Assembly: GCA_003971905.1 (NCBI GenBank) | Contig: RSEE01000014.1 | Coordinates: 903,205 to 967,204 of the forward strand | Reading direction: 5' to 3' | Source of the DNA: Moniliella sp. 'wahieum' | Lineage: Eukaryota; Basidiomycota; Moniliellomycetes; Moniliellales; Moniliellaceae | Length of the DNA: 64,000 nt | Part shown: piece by piece, positions 1 to 10,920 of the stretch | How the letters are laid out: every line of letters starts with the position of its first letter | Numbering within the stretch: position 1 is the stretch's first letter | Notes under the pieces: model-generated | Seen by the model: the letters and a program-made list of their open reading frames with translations, nothing else | Databases searched by the model: none | Told to the model about the DNA's origin: nothing | Translations under genes and position numbers: made by a program

Positions 1-218
1 CGAGGCGATGGTGGAAGCGCAACGGAACCCATGGAAGCGGAAGCACAACGGAACATATGCCAGGATGTCGTCCGCCCCATGCTCCCCCCCCGCGCTTTCA
101 CGCCATGGGAGTGCGTGTGCCGCCTCGGTACACACACAGCACCATCGCAAGCCGCGACTTTTGTCCAGTGCGGAGCGGACCCGAAACGTCGCGCGCTGCG
201 CGCGGCCGCCGATGACAG

Positions 219-3200
219 CTATGAAATGTGGATCCCACCATCGTGCGAGGCAAGCGCAGCAAGCCGTTGCCCGCGCAGCGACCGGTCTGGGTGGTCCAAC
301 CCGAGACCATGCTGTCCCGGTTGAATCAGGGCAAAGGGTTGGTCGGTCTCGTGGAGGTACTCGGGCGCACGAACGACGCCGAGGGTAAGACGCGCAAACC
401 GGAGACGCGCAACCTCGTTGTTGGACAGGGCCAGACGCGCTTGCATCCGTTTCCTCAGCCCGCCCAACATCTCGCCCGGATAGAGCACCATCCGAAACGG
501 AACCCCATTCGCCCGACGCACGTCCCGAGTGAAATGCGATACCTCCACCACCCTTGGGCGGGGCGCAGTCTCGCCCCCCCCTCCCCGACCCCTGACGCTG
601 TGCTTCCACCCAGGATCTGAGCGTACACCACCTCCAACTCGTCGCCCGGTACTTCCTCTGCCAACAGTTCCGCCCCCTCGTCCAGCAGCGACAGAGGCGA
701 GGTGCTGGCGAGCTGGATTTGGCGTCTTCCGTCGTCAGACAAGAGCGAGAGACGGATGCGGGCAGCACGAGGTAAGCCATTCGCAATCGATTCGGACCGC
801 AGTGGTTCCAGCACCAGTTCCTCTTCCCCTGCCCGATCGTGCGACGGTCGCAGCATCGGGACGAGGGGATGGGGACCTACCAAGCGGGTTTCGGCCAGCT
901 CGCGCTGCACCACCGCCAAGGATACGTTCATGGGCATGCGAATGGACAGAGCGGCCTGCTCCTTGTTGTGAATGCCCATCCAAAACACAGTTAGCGATCG
1001 CAGCGCTTCAATTTCCACCAGGGGAACGGACAACCGTTCGTAGAATAGCACAGCCTCGGATGCTGGTGGCAAGCCCAGGCTGCCAGAGGTCGCCACCTCT
1101 TGCAAGGCCGCTGGCGCGTCGGATCGAAGCACCTGCAAGGGCTCCCCGTCCGGGCCGTTGGCCAATACGAAGCGCAGTTTGCCCGGATCATGGTGCAACA
1201 ATGTACCAATCCGCTGGGCCACGCTTCATATGGAAGCTGCCGGTGCAATGTCAGGGTCATCTCTGGACTCTCCGCTCCGTCTTCCACGTTCTCCTGGGCC
1301 CATTCGACGGCTTCGTGACGAGCAAGGGGCTTGAACGTGATCGTGAGCTGGTGGGTGAGAAAGCGATAAAACGAGGGAGCGTCAGGACAAATGCCTTGCC
1401 TCATCAGCTCCTTGGCCGTCAACTCGGGCAACGCTTCTTGGAAACAAACAATGTCCCCGTTTTGGATCTCGGCTCGAGTCAGGGTGTGGTCTGGCGGCAT
1501 GGACTCAATCATCCCAGCGCGAATCTCCTCGTACAAGTCCACGGGCCTTGACGCGGGCCAGTCCATCGTCGTGCGCACCCTGGTGGCGAGCGAACGGACA
1601 CGATCCGTCAGGCGCACATACGCCTGGTCCACCACCCTCATCGTCTGCTTGGCCACATCAAAATGTTTGAGGAAAATGAAGCGGTACGCCTCGGGCTCGG
1701 CCCGTACGCCCCGTGGGACTTTGCTCACTCGTTCCAAAAATACGCGCAGCTCCTCGGTCCGCGTCGCGTACCTCCCTCGTACCTTGTCCACTGTCCACTT
1801 CTCGTCGTCCTCCACCACCCGATCCGGACGCACCGTCTGGTTCTCCCGCCGGACCAGCACCCACACTCGTACCTCCCGTGCATCCAGCTCCAGGCGCTGC
1901 GCCAGGCGCGCCTTGACACTAGCAAACGTCTCTTGCTTCCGTACCTGTACCCCTGGCACATCCACCATCGTCTGTACCGTCCCATCATCGGACAGATGTG
2001 CGAGATCGAGACCTTGGTACGTGCGCAGCCAGTCCAGTGTCAGGTATCGCACTTGAAGCGACAGCTGTCGTTCCTCTCGCTCGCGCTGCAGCGCGTGCTG
2101 GTGCTTCCGTTCCTCGACAAGCCGCCTGGGTAAGTGGGCGGGGGTATCCTCCGGTTCCAACGGACGTAGCACATGCGCAACCTGGCTGGTACGGATATAG
2201 ACCAACATGTAAGCGTTGGTGCAACGAGCCAGGCGGGCGTTCGGAATCGTATCAAACCCATTCTTCCCACTAGGTTCGCCGCCATAGTTGTCTTCCAGCA
2301 CCTCCTGCATCGTGGCGGGCGTGACGCGCTCGTCGTCGAACTTGAACCAGCCGCCCGTGGGAGCCGGCTTGAGCAAAGCAAAGTAGTCCGCCCGATAGGT
2401 CGCCCGAGTGAACCAGCACCCCATGCAACGTGTACCGCCAGTCTTCTCCGTACGTGGGGCTGGCGCGGTCGAGAAACGCACCCAAATCCATCTCGAGCGG
2501 GAACTCGTGGCGGTCATTGATCTTGATCATCGCGTCCGACTCGACATGGTACTCGAACCGTTTCAGCTGCAAGTGCAAGACGGGCGGGAAAGACTGGAAA
2601 ATGACTCCCTTGGTCGCATCTTGCAGTCCGTATCCTTCGGCTTGGTACTGATTCACCCCTTCCAACCGCTCCTCTTGAATGTAGTTGTGAAACGAGTCGA
2701 GCAAGGTGGGCATCCCCTTGACGTTGAGCTGTACATCGTAAAACTCTTCTTCGCGGCTCGACTGGTAGGGAACATGAAGGCAGCGAAGAACTTTTCATCT
2801 TGCCGACAACAACTTACCGATCATCCCATCCGCTTGCGTCGCTTTCATTTGCGCTTCGAGCTTGGCTTGGAGCACACGGTTAAACTCTTGAACGTCATGC
2901 TGCAAGAACGAATCGAGTGATTTCCAGCCAAAGGAGCGGTCAGCTCGGTCGTGCTCACCGCTTCGTCCGACGTTTGCAACTGGTAAACACACGTTGCAGC
3001 GCCAACGCCACACTTTCCTCTGCTACCTCCGTCTCGGTTGGGATGGCGTACACAGCCCGACGAAAGAGCGGAGTGCAATAGAGCGATTGGAGCAACGAGT
3101 TCATATAGCACGTTGCCCCTTGGTTCTTGATCCCCACAAAGCCCGTCACGCGCTTAGAATCGTATGGAGCAAACGGGGGCGCCATCCCCGCCCTTTCGTC

Positions 3201-3870
3201 CGAGACCACCTTTACATACGCCGTCACCCGCACCGCGTCCGCCTGCCTCGCCTCGCGGTTGGCGCCCAGCATCAATCCTTGCAGGCTGGCGTGACTACAG
3301 AATTGGGTGAAGCCCCAATCGGCCTCGCTGGGCGCGAACCGGTGCTGGCTCGTGTCGTGGATCAAGACGGCCGGATCAAGCGGGTTGGACAGGACCAAGG
3401 TGAAGTGCACATGGGCGGCAGCGTCTCGCTCCCTTTCTTGTCGCGGCAAGGCAGAAGGAGAGGGAGGAGGTAGATCCGAACCGGTCGGGTGCGCCTCCTC
3501 CCTTGTTCCAGCAAGAGACGAGCCAAAATCAACACACTCGAGGTAGAGCGAGACAAGGCCTGTGGCGGCGGGCCCAGTGGCCTGCGGGAACAGCACAAGG
3601 CGAAAGCGGTAGTCGGCACAGACGAATTCGGGGCTGGCCAGGCGGGTGGGAGCGTGGGCCAGTCACTCACATCCCAATGAAACCAAGCAAACCCTTTCTC
3701 CTCCTCACCCGGCGCGAGCCGGAGGTGGTCGTGAAACGCCTGGCCTGGCACGCCGACGTTAGTACCCAGCCGCACGCCAATAGGAAGGGGGACGCACTGT
3801 CGACTGCCGAGAGCGCGGGAGTGGGCGGCGAGAGAGCAGCAAAGCGGTCGGGCTCGGCTGGGACATGCAT
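219..3870 (-). CDS. USP7/Ubp15-family ubiquitin carboxyl-terminal hydrolase
   Basis: A cysteine protease that removes ubiquitin from proteins. Read from the minus strand, an N-terminal MATH-type domain (about 3640-3300) precedes the catalytic Cys box GIKNQGATCYMNSLLQ near 3120. The QHDVQEF block follows near 2900 and the LVHSGDLSGG catalytic His region near 2410. A long C-terminal ubiquitin-like tail ends with LGLDHPDRS and the stop at 219-221. Domain order and length fit USP7/Ubp15. Two introns are visible: 3634-3670 (GTGAGT..CAG, 37 bp) and 2762-2817 (GTAAGT..CAG). The frame breaks near 2986, 2938, 2400, about 1210 and about 540. The first two repair with one homopolymer base each, so they are probably sequencing errors. 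The break at 2400 sits exactly at the catalytic His-Tyr and needs two bases. The start is uncertain; the Met at 3870 is the best candidate. The family assignment is firm and the exon structure approximate. Confidence 0.88.
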
Positions 3871-5267
3871 CGCAGTCCCGGCGGTCTGCACAACAGAGGG
3901 AGCGGAGGAGACAGCGTGGGAGAGCAGCGCGTGTGGACGCCAGCGGGGTTAGCGGGGACCAATCACAGGCACAGCGGCGGATCAGCCTGGCAGGGCGGCT
4001 GTCTCCCGACGCACGTCTCGGATGGCCCTGGGGCAGCACGTGGGATGGGAGGAGAGGACGTGATGGTGGACGCGCGCGACGGGGTGGCGCCAATTCGGCA
4101 GCGAAACGAAGCGTCTGGCGCTGGGCTGGATGTTGGCCCCACTCGCCTGCCCCGCCGCCCTCAGATCGGCCATTTGACATGCCACTTCGCCCGCCACACT
4201 GCGCCCCCCGCGGCCCAATTCCGCTCGCTGGGCACCGCGCGTTCACTACGCGAGCCCTGAGTCAGTAGGTCTAAGTATTTGGAGTACCAAGGCCAAGGGA
4301 CTGAGTACACTCAGTACGAGTTGAGCTGAGCGTGCGTCGAGCAACCGAACCGCAAGACGGCAGGATCTAACCGGCAGTCCTTTTCCAAGCGGAGGAGAGC
4401 CACAGGGCAAGATGCCGTCCGAAGGTCACAGTCACACACACAGCCCCGGTAACTAGTAACTAGTAACTGGTACCATGCAACGTGCCAAAACACGACACCT
4501 GCTTGCCTCCAGTCAACCCGAACGAGAGCACGTTGAAGGACACTGGACTCGGCTGGCGAAAGAGGCCCAATCTTCGGTCGGGGATATGACTGAGGGTATT
4601 CTGGCCCAGAACGATCGTGTTCATTTTTGCCACCGTGCCACATAATGCGCGCCCGCTACTCTCGTTTAACTGGCAGCCCATCAGTACGGGCTGAGGTACC
4701 TCTGCTATTTCGACGCTCGAGGCCAACAGGGTGGTTGGTTATATCAGCCTGCCAGAGCGTGTGGATGGCAAGGAGTGATGTGAAAGATGGAAGATGAAAT
4801 GCCGACGGAGCGCTTGGGGAATGCGAAGGCGAGCAGGCGGCCCATCCGGAACACACGCACCCACTTGTGCCTGACGAGGGGAGAAGGAGAGCGCACCAGG
4901 GTAGCTGCTGAGAACACCCGCCCCCACGCCTTGAAGTGCGCGGTCAGCGCATGTGCTCCCGCACGTGTCGTAAACGTGGCCGGCCAACTGAGCAGCCAAA
5001 CTTGCCCGCTGGCGCGCAGTCTCTTAGTAGTCTGGGCGCTCTCCAAGGTCAGCCGACGCGGTGGTTTGGAAACCAGCGGCCGATGAACGTTTCACACACT
5101 TCACCTGCCGCTGGGGCCAGCTTGGCCCAGCCCAGCTAGCCCCATTCCACCCCCAGCAGGCCAAAGCACCCGCACACCGTCTGCCCTGCCTGCGTCCACC
5201 ACCACCCACCCCGCTCGCTCCCCGCCCCCGCCCGCCGCCCTCTCCCATCCGCGCACCTGTCCACACC
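3871..5267. other. Divergent intergenic region between USP7-like and PGAM genes
   Basis: This 1.4-kb spacer holds the presumed divergent promoters of the deubiquitinase (-) and phosphoglycerate mutase (+). Long frames are open on both strands because the DNA is GC-rich, but none shows a recognisable domain. A short heptad tract based on GTAAC lies at 4449-4473. The part near 5190-5265 is C-rich and pyrimidine-biased on the plus strand, as expected for the 5' leader of the downstream gene. Confidence 0.5.
4449..4473. repeat. Heptad tract (GTAACTA)n
   Basis: Three consecutive 7-bp units with a GTAAC core, the last one degenerate, lie in the spacer upstream of the phosphoglycerate mutase. They share the seven-base period and GTRAC core of tracts at 14317, 27151, 29060, 30252, 30428, 30498 and 55111. 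Confidence 0.7.
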
Positions 5268-6272
5268 ATGCCCGCGTGCGTCTCCCCGTCCGCCGCCCGC
5301 CGCCTTCCCACTGACCCTCTCTGGCCCTGCCTCAGCACGCTCGTCCTGGCCCGCCACGGACAATCAGTGTACAACCAGAGCAATGTGGTACGTGTGCGCT
5401 CCGCTCGCTTGCGCCGTCTCCCCGCGGCCGCTGCTTGCCTCCTACTCACCCCGCCCCTCTCCCTCTCCGCGCTCTGCTGCCCAGTTCACTGGCTTTGACG
5501 ACCCCCCCCTCTCGGACTATGGACGAAAGGAAGCCCATGTGATGATCCGCAAGCTCATGGCCCTCGGCTACACCCACTTTGAGTAAGTGCCGCTCCTCTA
5601 CGTCTGTGCGCCCCTGCGTCCAGGTCCTGTCTCCTGTCCTCCCTGTCTTGTCCCTTCCCGCGCCCCTCACTCGCTAACCTCGCTCCTTCACCTGTCCCAG
5701 CGCGGTCTTTGTCTCAACCATGCAAAGGTGCCAAGAGACATTAGAGATTCAACTTGCCGAGCTGCACATCAAGGAAAGTGAGATTCCAATCGTGCGCAGC
5801 CCACGGCTCAACGAGCGCGATTACGGTGACATTACCGGCTGCAACAAAGCGGCGACGGCGAAAAAGTATGGAAAAGAGGTGGTACGTAGACTTCTTCCTT
5901 TTGTTTCCGAGGATTTCCTGATGCCCTCCCCCCGACAGAGTAACAGAGTAGGCGCTGACCGAGTGACTTGCACGGTGTTCAGGTCGATGCGTGGCGGCGG
6001 TCATGGAGCGAGGCGCCACCAAACGGCGAATCGCTGCAGATGACGGCGGAGCGGGTGATGCCATTGTACAATGAGCAGATCTTGCCTCGTCTGGAGCGGG
6101 GCGAATCGGTGCTGGTCACGTCGCATGGCAATACCCTCCGTTCCCTGTGCAAGGTGCTGGAGAACATGGACCTCGATACCATCCGCCAATTCCGATCGGA
6201 TCGGGCAGCGTGGTGGTGTACGACTTTGAGGATGGTCGGGTGGTCAACAGGCGTGTGCTTGATCACTACTAA
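5268..6272 (+). CDS. 2,3-bisphosphoglycerate-dependent phosphoglycerate mutase
   Basis: This enzyme interconverts 3- and 2-phosphoglycerate in glycolysis and gluconeogenesis through a phosphohistidine. The active-site motif LARHGQSVYN is near 5350, FTGFDDPPLSDYG near 5490, NERDYGDITGCNK near 5810, and the second histidine in TSHGNTLRSL near 6120. Five exons join at GT..AG introns 5276-5335, 5388-5484, 5583-5700 and 5882-5982. The first intron leaves a two-and-two-thirds-codon exon 1, giving a start of MPATLVLARHG that matches the family well. The last exon needs one extra A in the AA run at 6188-6189 to stay in frame. With it the protein ends in VVNRRVLDHY and stops at 6270-6272, the expected family terminus. 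The length is about that of the dPGM family. Confidence in function is high. Confidence 0.93.
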
Positions 6273-6474
6273 CCACCTAACCCCCTTTTCCACTCCCCTT
6301 CCCCCCCCCCCTCAGCACCTTCCACTTCCACTTTTCACTTTTCACCTTCCCCGCGGCCCGGGTAGACACCACGATAAATACCAAACATACAACAGCTGGC
6401 CATGGGGCGCTTCATCCCGGCGCATTGCCTGCTTGACCACAACCGAGCCGGGACTGGTAGGACACACGCGTGAT

Positions 6475-9400
6475 TCACAGGCCCAAGTTGGGCGGAAGCT
6501 GAAGCAGTGCCATCAACTCAAACAGCAGTTGATTGTTGGCGCCCGCGGGCGTGCTCGTGCCCGGCTGGGCCTCCAGCCCGGGCGGGGGCAACGGCGTGCT
6601 GCCCCCCACGCCGGGGAGGGAGAAGGGATGGGTGGTACCTGGCCCCGGAGCAGCGCCAGGCACACTGCCACTTGGGTACGGCTGTACTTGCTGCGAGAGC
6701 AAGTGAAACTGTGCCATCCCCGGAAGAGCCATTCCTGGCCCGGGCGGCGGCGCCATGCCAGGTACAGCTGCCGTGTCGGGCGCTGGGAACGTCGGTGAGG
6801 GCCGTAGGTACGAACCGAGAGGTGGTGCGTCCGACCGGGTGGAAGGGAGATAAGAAGAGGCAGAAAGCAGGCCCAGTTGCGCGCCAACCGGGTCCAAGTA
6901 AGGTGCCTGGCTGGAGCCGGTGGGACCAGTGCCAGGAACGGCAGCTGGGGCAGAGGAAGTGTCCCACCCCTTTTGGGAGGCCAAAGCAGGATTGGCAGGA
7001 ACAGATGTACCGGCGGTGGCGGTCACGTTCGAGGTGGTTCCCGCCGCTGCGGCCGCCGCAGCGAGTTGCATGCCCGGACGCCATTCGTTGAAGAAGACTT
7101 GCTCCAAGTCAAACAGCCCGGGCGCATAGGACTGGGCCGAGTTGGCCATATCCGGTCCTTGACCCGGAACGCCCTCGCCTGATTGCTCGTACCACCGTGC
7201 CATCTGGGACCGCTGCTGGTCCTGCGCAGCATTCGCCGATAAGGCCGATGGCGGGATCTGGGCTTCGGTCGCGTCGGCGCCCGTGGCGCTGCCAGAGTTG
7301 AGGTTGGGAAGAGTGGCAGAGCTGGTGACCGCCGGCTCGATGGGGAACGCCGGAGATGGCTGGGCCGCCCCCTCGGCCTCGCTTGCTGCGGTCGGCAAGG
7401 CCTTGGTCGTGCCCATCGAACTCCTCAGTGGCTCAGGTTGACCGCTGGGGTCGAGCGCGGGGTCGGAATTGGTGTTGTCATCATCACCTCTTCGTTTGGC
7501 ACGACAAAGGAGCGACTCTCCTCGTCCCAGTAGCCGTCGGCCAAGTAACTGAACCATCCAGCAGTTGCTTGTGCGACGAGGCGGCCGGCCACGTCTCGGA
7601 GAGTTTGGCTAGCGCTTCGCGACACAGCACGTACCCTCGTCGCGCATTGAGTGCAATCTGCTTGTCCCCCTTGAGACTAGAGTTGAAGATGAAGGTCAAG
7701 GCGGCGGTGAAGAAACAATAGGCCAAGTCGGTCGTCAGACGGTCGCCGCGCATGTACTGTGCCGTGGTCTCCAGCATATCGCAAATGACCTGGGCCGAGT
7801 GGGTGGCCTTGATAAACGACTCATTGTTCAACACGTCGGACAGCACTACGCCTTCGTCTTGCGGAATAAAGTTGCGGTGCAACAGCAGCTTGGCCGTCTG
7901 GTACCACATCTCCACCGCGATGAACGCAGGAAGCGGCACAAACTTGGCGTTGCGATCCTGTTTGAGCCGCGCAAGCAGTTCGTCGGCACGGAACTGGGGA
8001 GGGAGTGCGTTATGCCAGCTCTCCAGTTCCTCATCATACTTGATCACCAGATCCCGCACTTCCTTGCCCTTCTTCCTGAGCGCCGCCTTGCGCCCAAAAG
8101 AATGGAACTGAGTCAAGATGCCTTCAATGATGGAGAAGAGCGTGATGGACAGATTGATGCAAGCGGCCACATGCAAGCGTCGATGGCCCACCGCCACCAC
8201 CCGACCGGCATCCTCGTCGGCCGGCTCAAAGTCGTCCAGATCCACCAACTCCACCTCATCCTCCTCCAACTCCGAAAGGAAGGGGACATCAATATCGCAC
8301 CGCTTCAACGGCACCGGACGACCCATCTCGGCCGCCAGCATCTGACCCAGAATGTAAATGTTCCAAATGAGGCGGACGCGCGTCTCGCGCTCGTTCACAT
8401 CGTGCAACAGGTTCAGCCGAGGAATGGGCCACCGATGCAGGCCCATGTCCAGCGCCATGGCGACCGACAAGCTATGGTACACCCATGCTTGCGAAAGGTC
8501 GCCCGTGCCATGCGCGTACATCGACAGTAAAACAGCGCCTGCACCGTCGACAACGACGGACGCAGCCGCGACGCAAACAGGTACCGCTCCGCACGACGAT
8601 AAAACAACAGGCCACGGTCCTCTTGACCTGCCCGTTCGCGCAGCTGGTCATGGCGGCGCGTGACGATGCACGAAGCGATGGCATACACGGCATAGAGCAG
8701 ACAGGGGTCCAGGTGCTCATGGATCACCGCCGGGTCAATGTGTCGGATGGCCGGCTGAACCCAACGCAGTTAGCTCGCAGCTCCGGCCGAGATGGGAAGG
8801 GGAGGGGAGGGGGCGCACCTTGTACAAGACGGGCCACTCGGAATGAACGTGGCACCAGTATCGATTGAAGAGCCGTCTACACTCCTCTACCCCAACGGGG
8901 GGGTCGTTGGCCGGGTCAACAAGTCGATCGGTGCTTCGATCGTCTGAATCTGCCCTGACGGAACACGTGTGCTGCGCAACGTTTTCAGCTTCCCCTCGGT
9001 CGGTTCAGCCGAGGGCGAAGCAGCCTGGGCAGCCGGGTCAGAATGAGTCGGTTGGTCAGGCGACGCTCCAAGCTCGGACGAAGGACTGGCCGGCCCAGCC
9101 GAGCTAGTGCGACGAAGGAACGGCAGCGAACCAGCGGGACCTGATGTGGCGGGAGGACCGGCATGACGCTCGGCCGAATTGAGATTGCGGGTGCGCAACA
9201 GGTTGGGAAGAGACGGGGAACTGGGGTTGGATTTCTCTGAGCCAGAGCGACGAGAAGCAGTAAGAGCGTAGCTGCTGGGGTGCCGGAGCCGCTCCTGCGC
9301 GGCGCGGGCAACCCGACGCGCGCGGCTTCTTTCGGCGCAAGGGGGGACGCAGAATGGGTGCCACGAGAACGAATGGAATCCTTCGATCCAGACCCGTCGG

Positions 9401-10343
9401 CACTGGGCGGACCAAGAGGGAAAGGAGGTGTGCCGGACGTGAGGGGGGGTAAGGTGCGTCGGGACAGAAGCTGCAGGCCCGAGGAAGATCCACGATGCAT
9501 CGTATCGCCCCGCTGGTTCACGCCCAGAATGTCACTTTCGTCGCCCTCCCCTCGCGGCTGGGACGAATCGAGCTCGGATGCAGGCACCCAGGAGCCTCCT
9601 CCGCTCCCGTCCCACACCAATTGGCTCGCATCCCCCCCAGAAGCGAGGCGGGCGCGTTTGAAGGTGTCCTGCCCATTCGCAGGCGGCGCAGGGCGTTTGC
9701 TGGTAACATACGATGGCCACTGCCAGTCGGAATTCTCCCGCGCCATCCGTTCCGAGGTAGGGTCAGGCCAGGCATGGGGGGCATGAACGCCAGGGTGGCG
9801 CTGTGGCAGGCCCTGGAGCAGCGGTACCTGGCCTGTACTGCCCCCCGATCCAGACAGGGGCGAGAGGCCAGGGCCCGCACCGGACGCCAGGGGAGGCACG
9901 GGCAGAGCAGCAGGAAAGTCGGCGACAGATGGGTCCGAGGGGCGAGAAGTAGCGAGACGCAAGCCTCGATCGGAAGCAAGACGCGCAATTTCCGTCTCGG
10001 TTTGCTCTTCGCCCAGTTTGATCACCAGGTCGCGCATCGTAGTCTCAAGAGTGCGGAGAAGCTTGGCCTTGACGCTCTCCGTGCCACGGAAGCCCTTGGG
10101 CGGGCCACGCCGGATGGAGGTTTTGGAGTAGTGGCATTCCACGCCGATCGCCAGACACACCGCGCACGACGGGTGGCGGCCATCGCACCGGCGCTTGCTG
10201 GCGGAACAGCGGGCACACGCGCGGCGCACCCGCTGCTTCGCCTTGGCGTCGGCGGACGCGGGCATGCCGCTGGAGGGGAGTGCGTCGGCGGCGCCAGGGG
10301 CAGACACGTCCGAGTCGTCGGGAGATGCGGGAGGAGACGCCAT
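6475..10343 (-). CDS. Zn2Cys6 fungal transcription factor with fungal-specific TF domain
   Basis: A nuclear zinc-cluster regulator. The start at 10343 is followed at about residue 35 by a binuclear cluster with six cysteines in CARCSASKRRCDG and CAVCLAIGVECHY, then a basic linker and a coiled-coil-like segment. A Ser/Pro-rich region leads to the fungal middle homology domain, beginning with RRLFNRYWCHVHSEW near 8850 and including SQAWVYHSLSVAMALDMGLHR near 8470. It continues to about 7590 and ends in a Pro/Ala/Gly-rich tail stopping at 6475. An intron at 8755-8818 (GTGCGC..CAG) is clear. The frame breaks in a C run near 8900, at the AAAA run at 8529-8532 (one more base restores the domain), and near 7560. 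The target genes cannot be told. The domain resembles XlnR/Gal4-type regulators only in general terms. Confidence 0.85.
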
Positions 10344-10920
10344 CAGGGGCGGAGCCCGGGGTGGGGACGGGGGTGGCGAGAAGGTGTTAGGAGGCCGCGG
10401 CCGAGGGCGGCGAGGCGGGACGGGGCGGCACGTGGGGATATTGAATGTTTCATGGAAGCGCTTGTTATCGATTATCCCCGCGTGCGGCTGCTGATTAAGC
10501 TGATTAGTCGATTAGGATCTAGGATTGGAAGAGTGATAACCGGTAACCTTCGGACCCACAAGCAGCGCCCCAGACTGTGTGGGCCGGCGCACGCAGCACG
10601 CTGAGAACACGCCTACGGCGATATCGATGGCGATGCCAGGACCGCTACGGATCCAATCCACCCCTCTGTGCAGGAGCCACGGGGCATTTGAACCAAGCGA
10701 AGAGGGCCTATGCACAATCATACACACCGCACGCACAACAACAGAACCAAGGTATATATGCGAGGAGCAACAAAACCAGGATGAACAAGATGTAAGCACA
10801 AGTGCAAGCAGTGGTGGGGCCAGCAAGTGAACCTCTGGGAGAGAGAGACGTCAAGACCCCGACACCATCCTATCTATGTAGCGAGTGCAGCGCAAAGCAG
10901 CCAGCAGTTACCTGCCTTTC
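10344..10920. other. Intergenic region upstream of the Zn2Cys6 factor
   Basis: This 577-bp spacer contains the presumed promoter of the zinc-cluster gene (read leftward) and the 3' end region of the PHD gene. No domain-bearing frame was found. It has lower GC than the genes around it and no obvious repeat. Confidence 0.4.

Noticed and set aside
4744-5046. Minus-strand 100-codon frame in the USP7/PGAM spacer with a hydrophobic, basic composition
   Set aside because: Several overlapping frames are open here because of GC content. No domain, splice signal or neighbour supports it.
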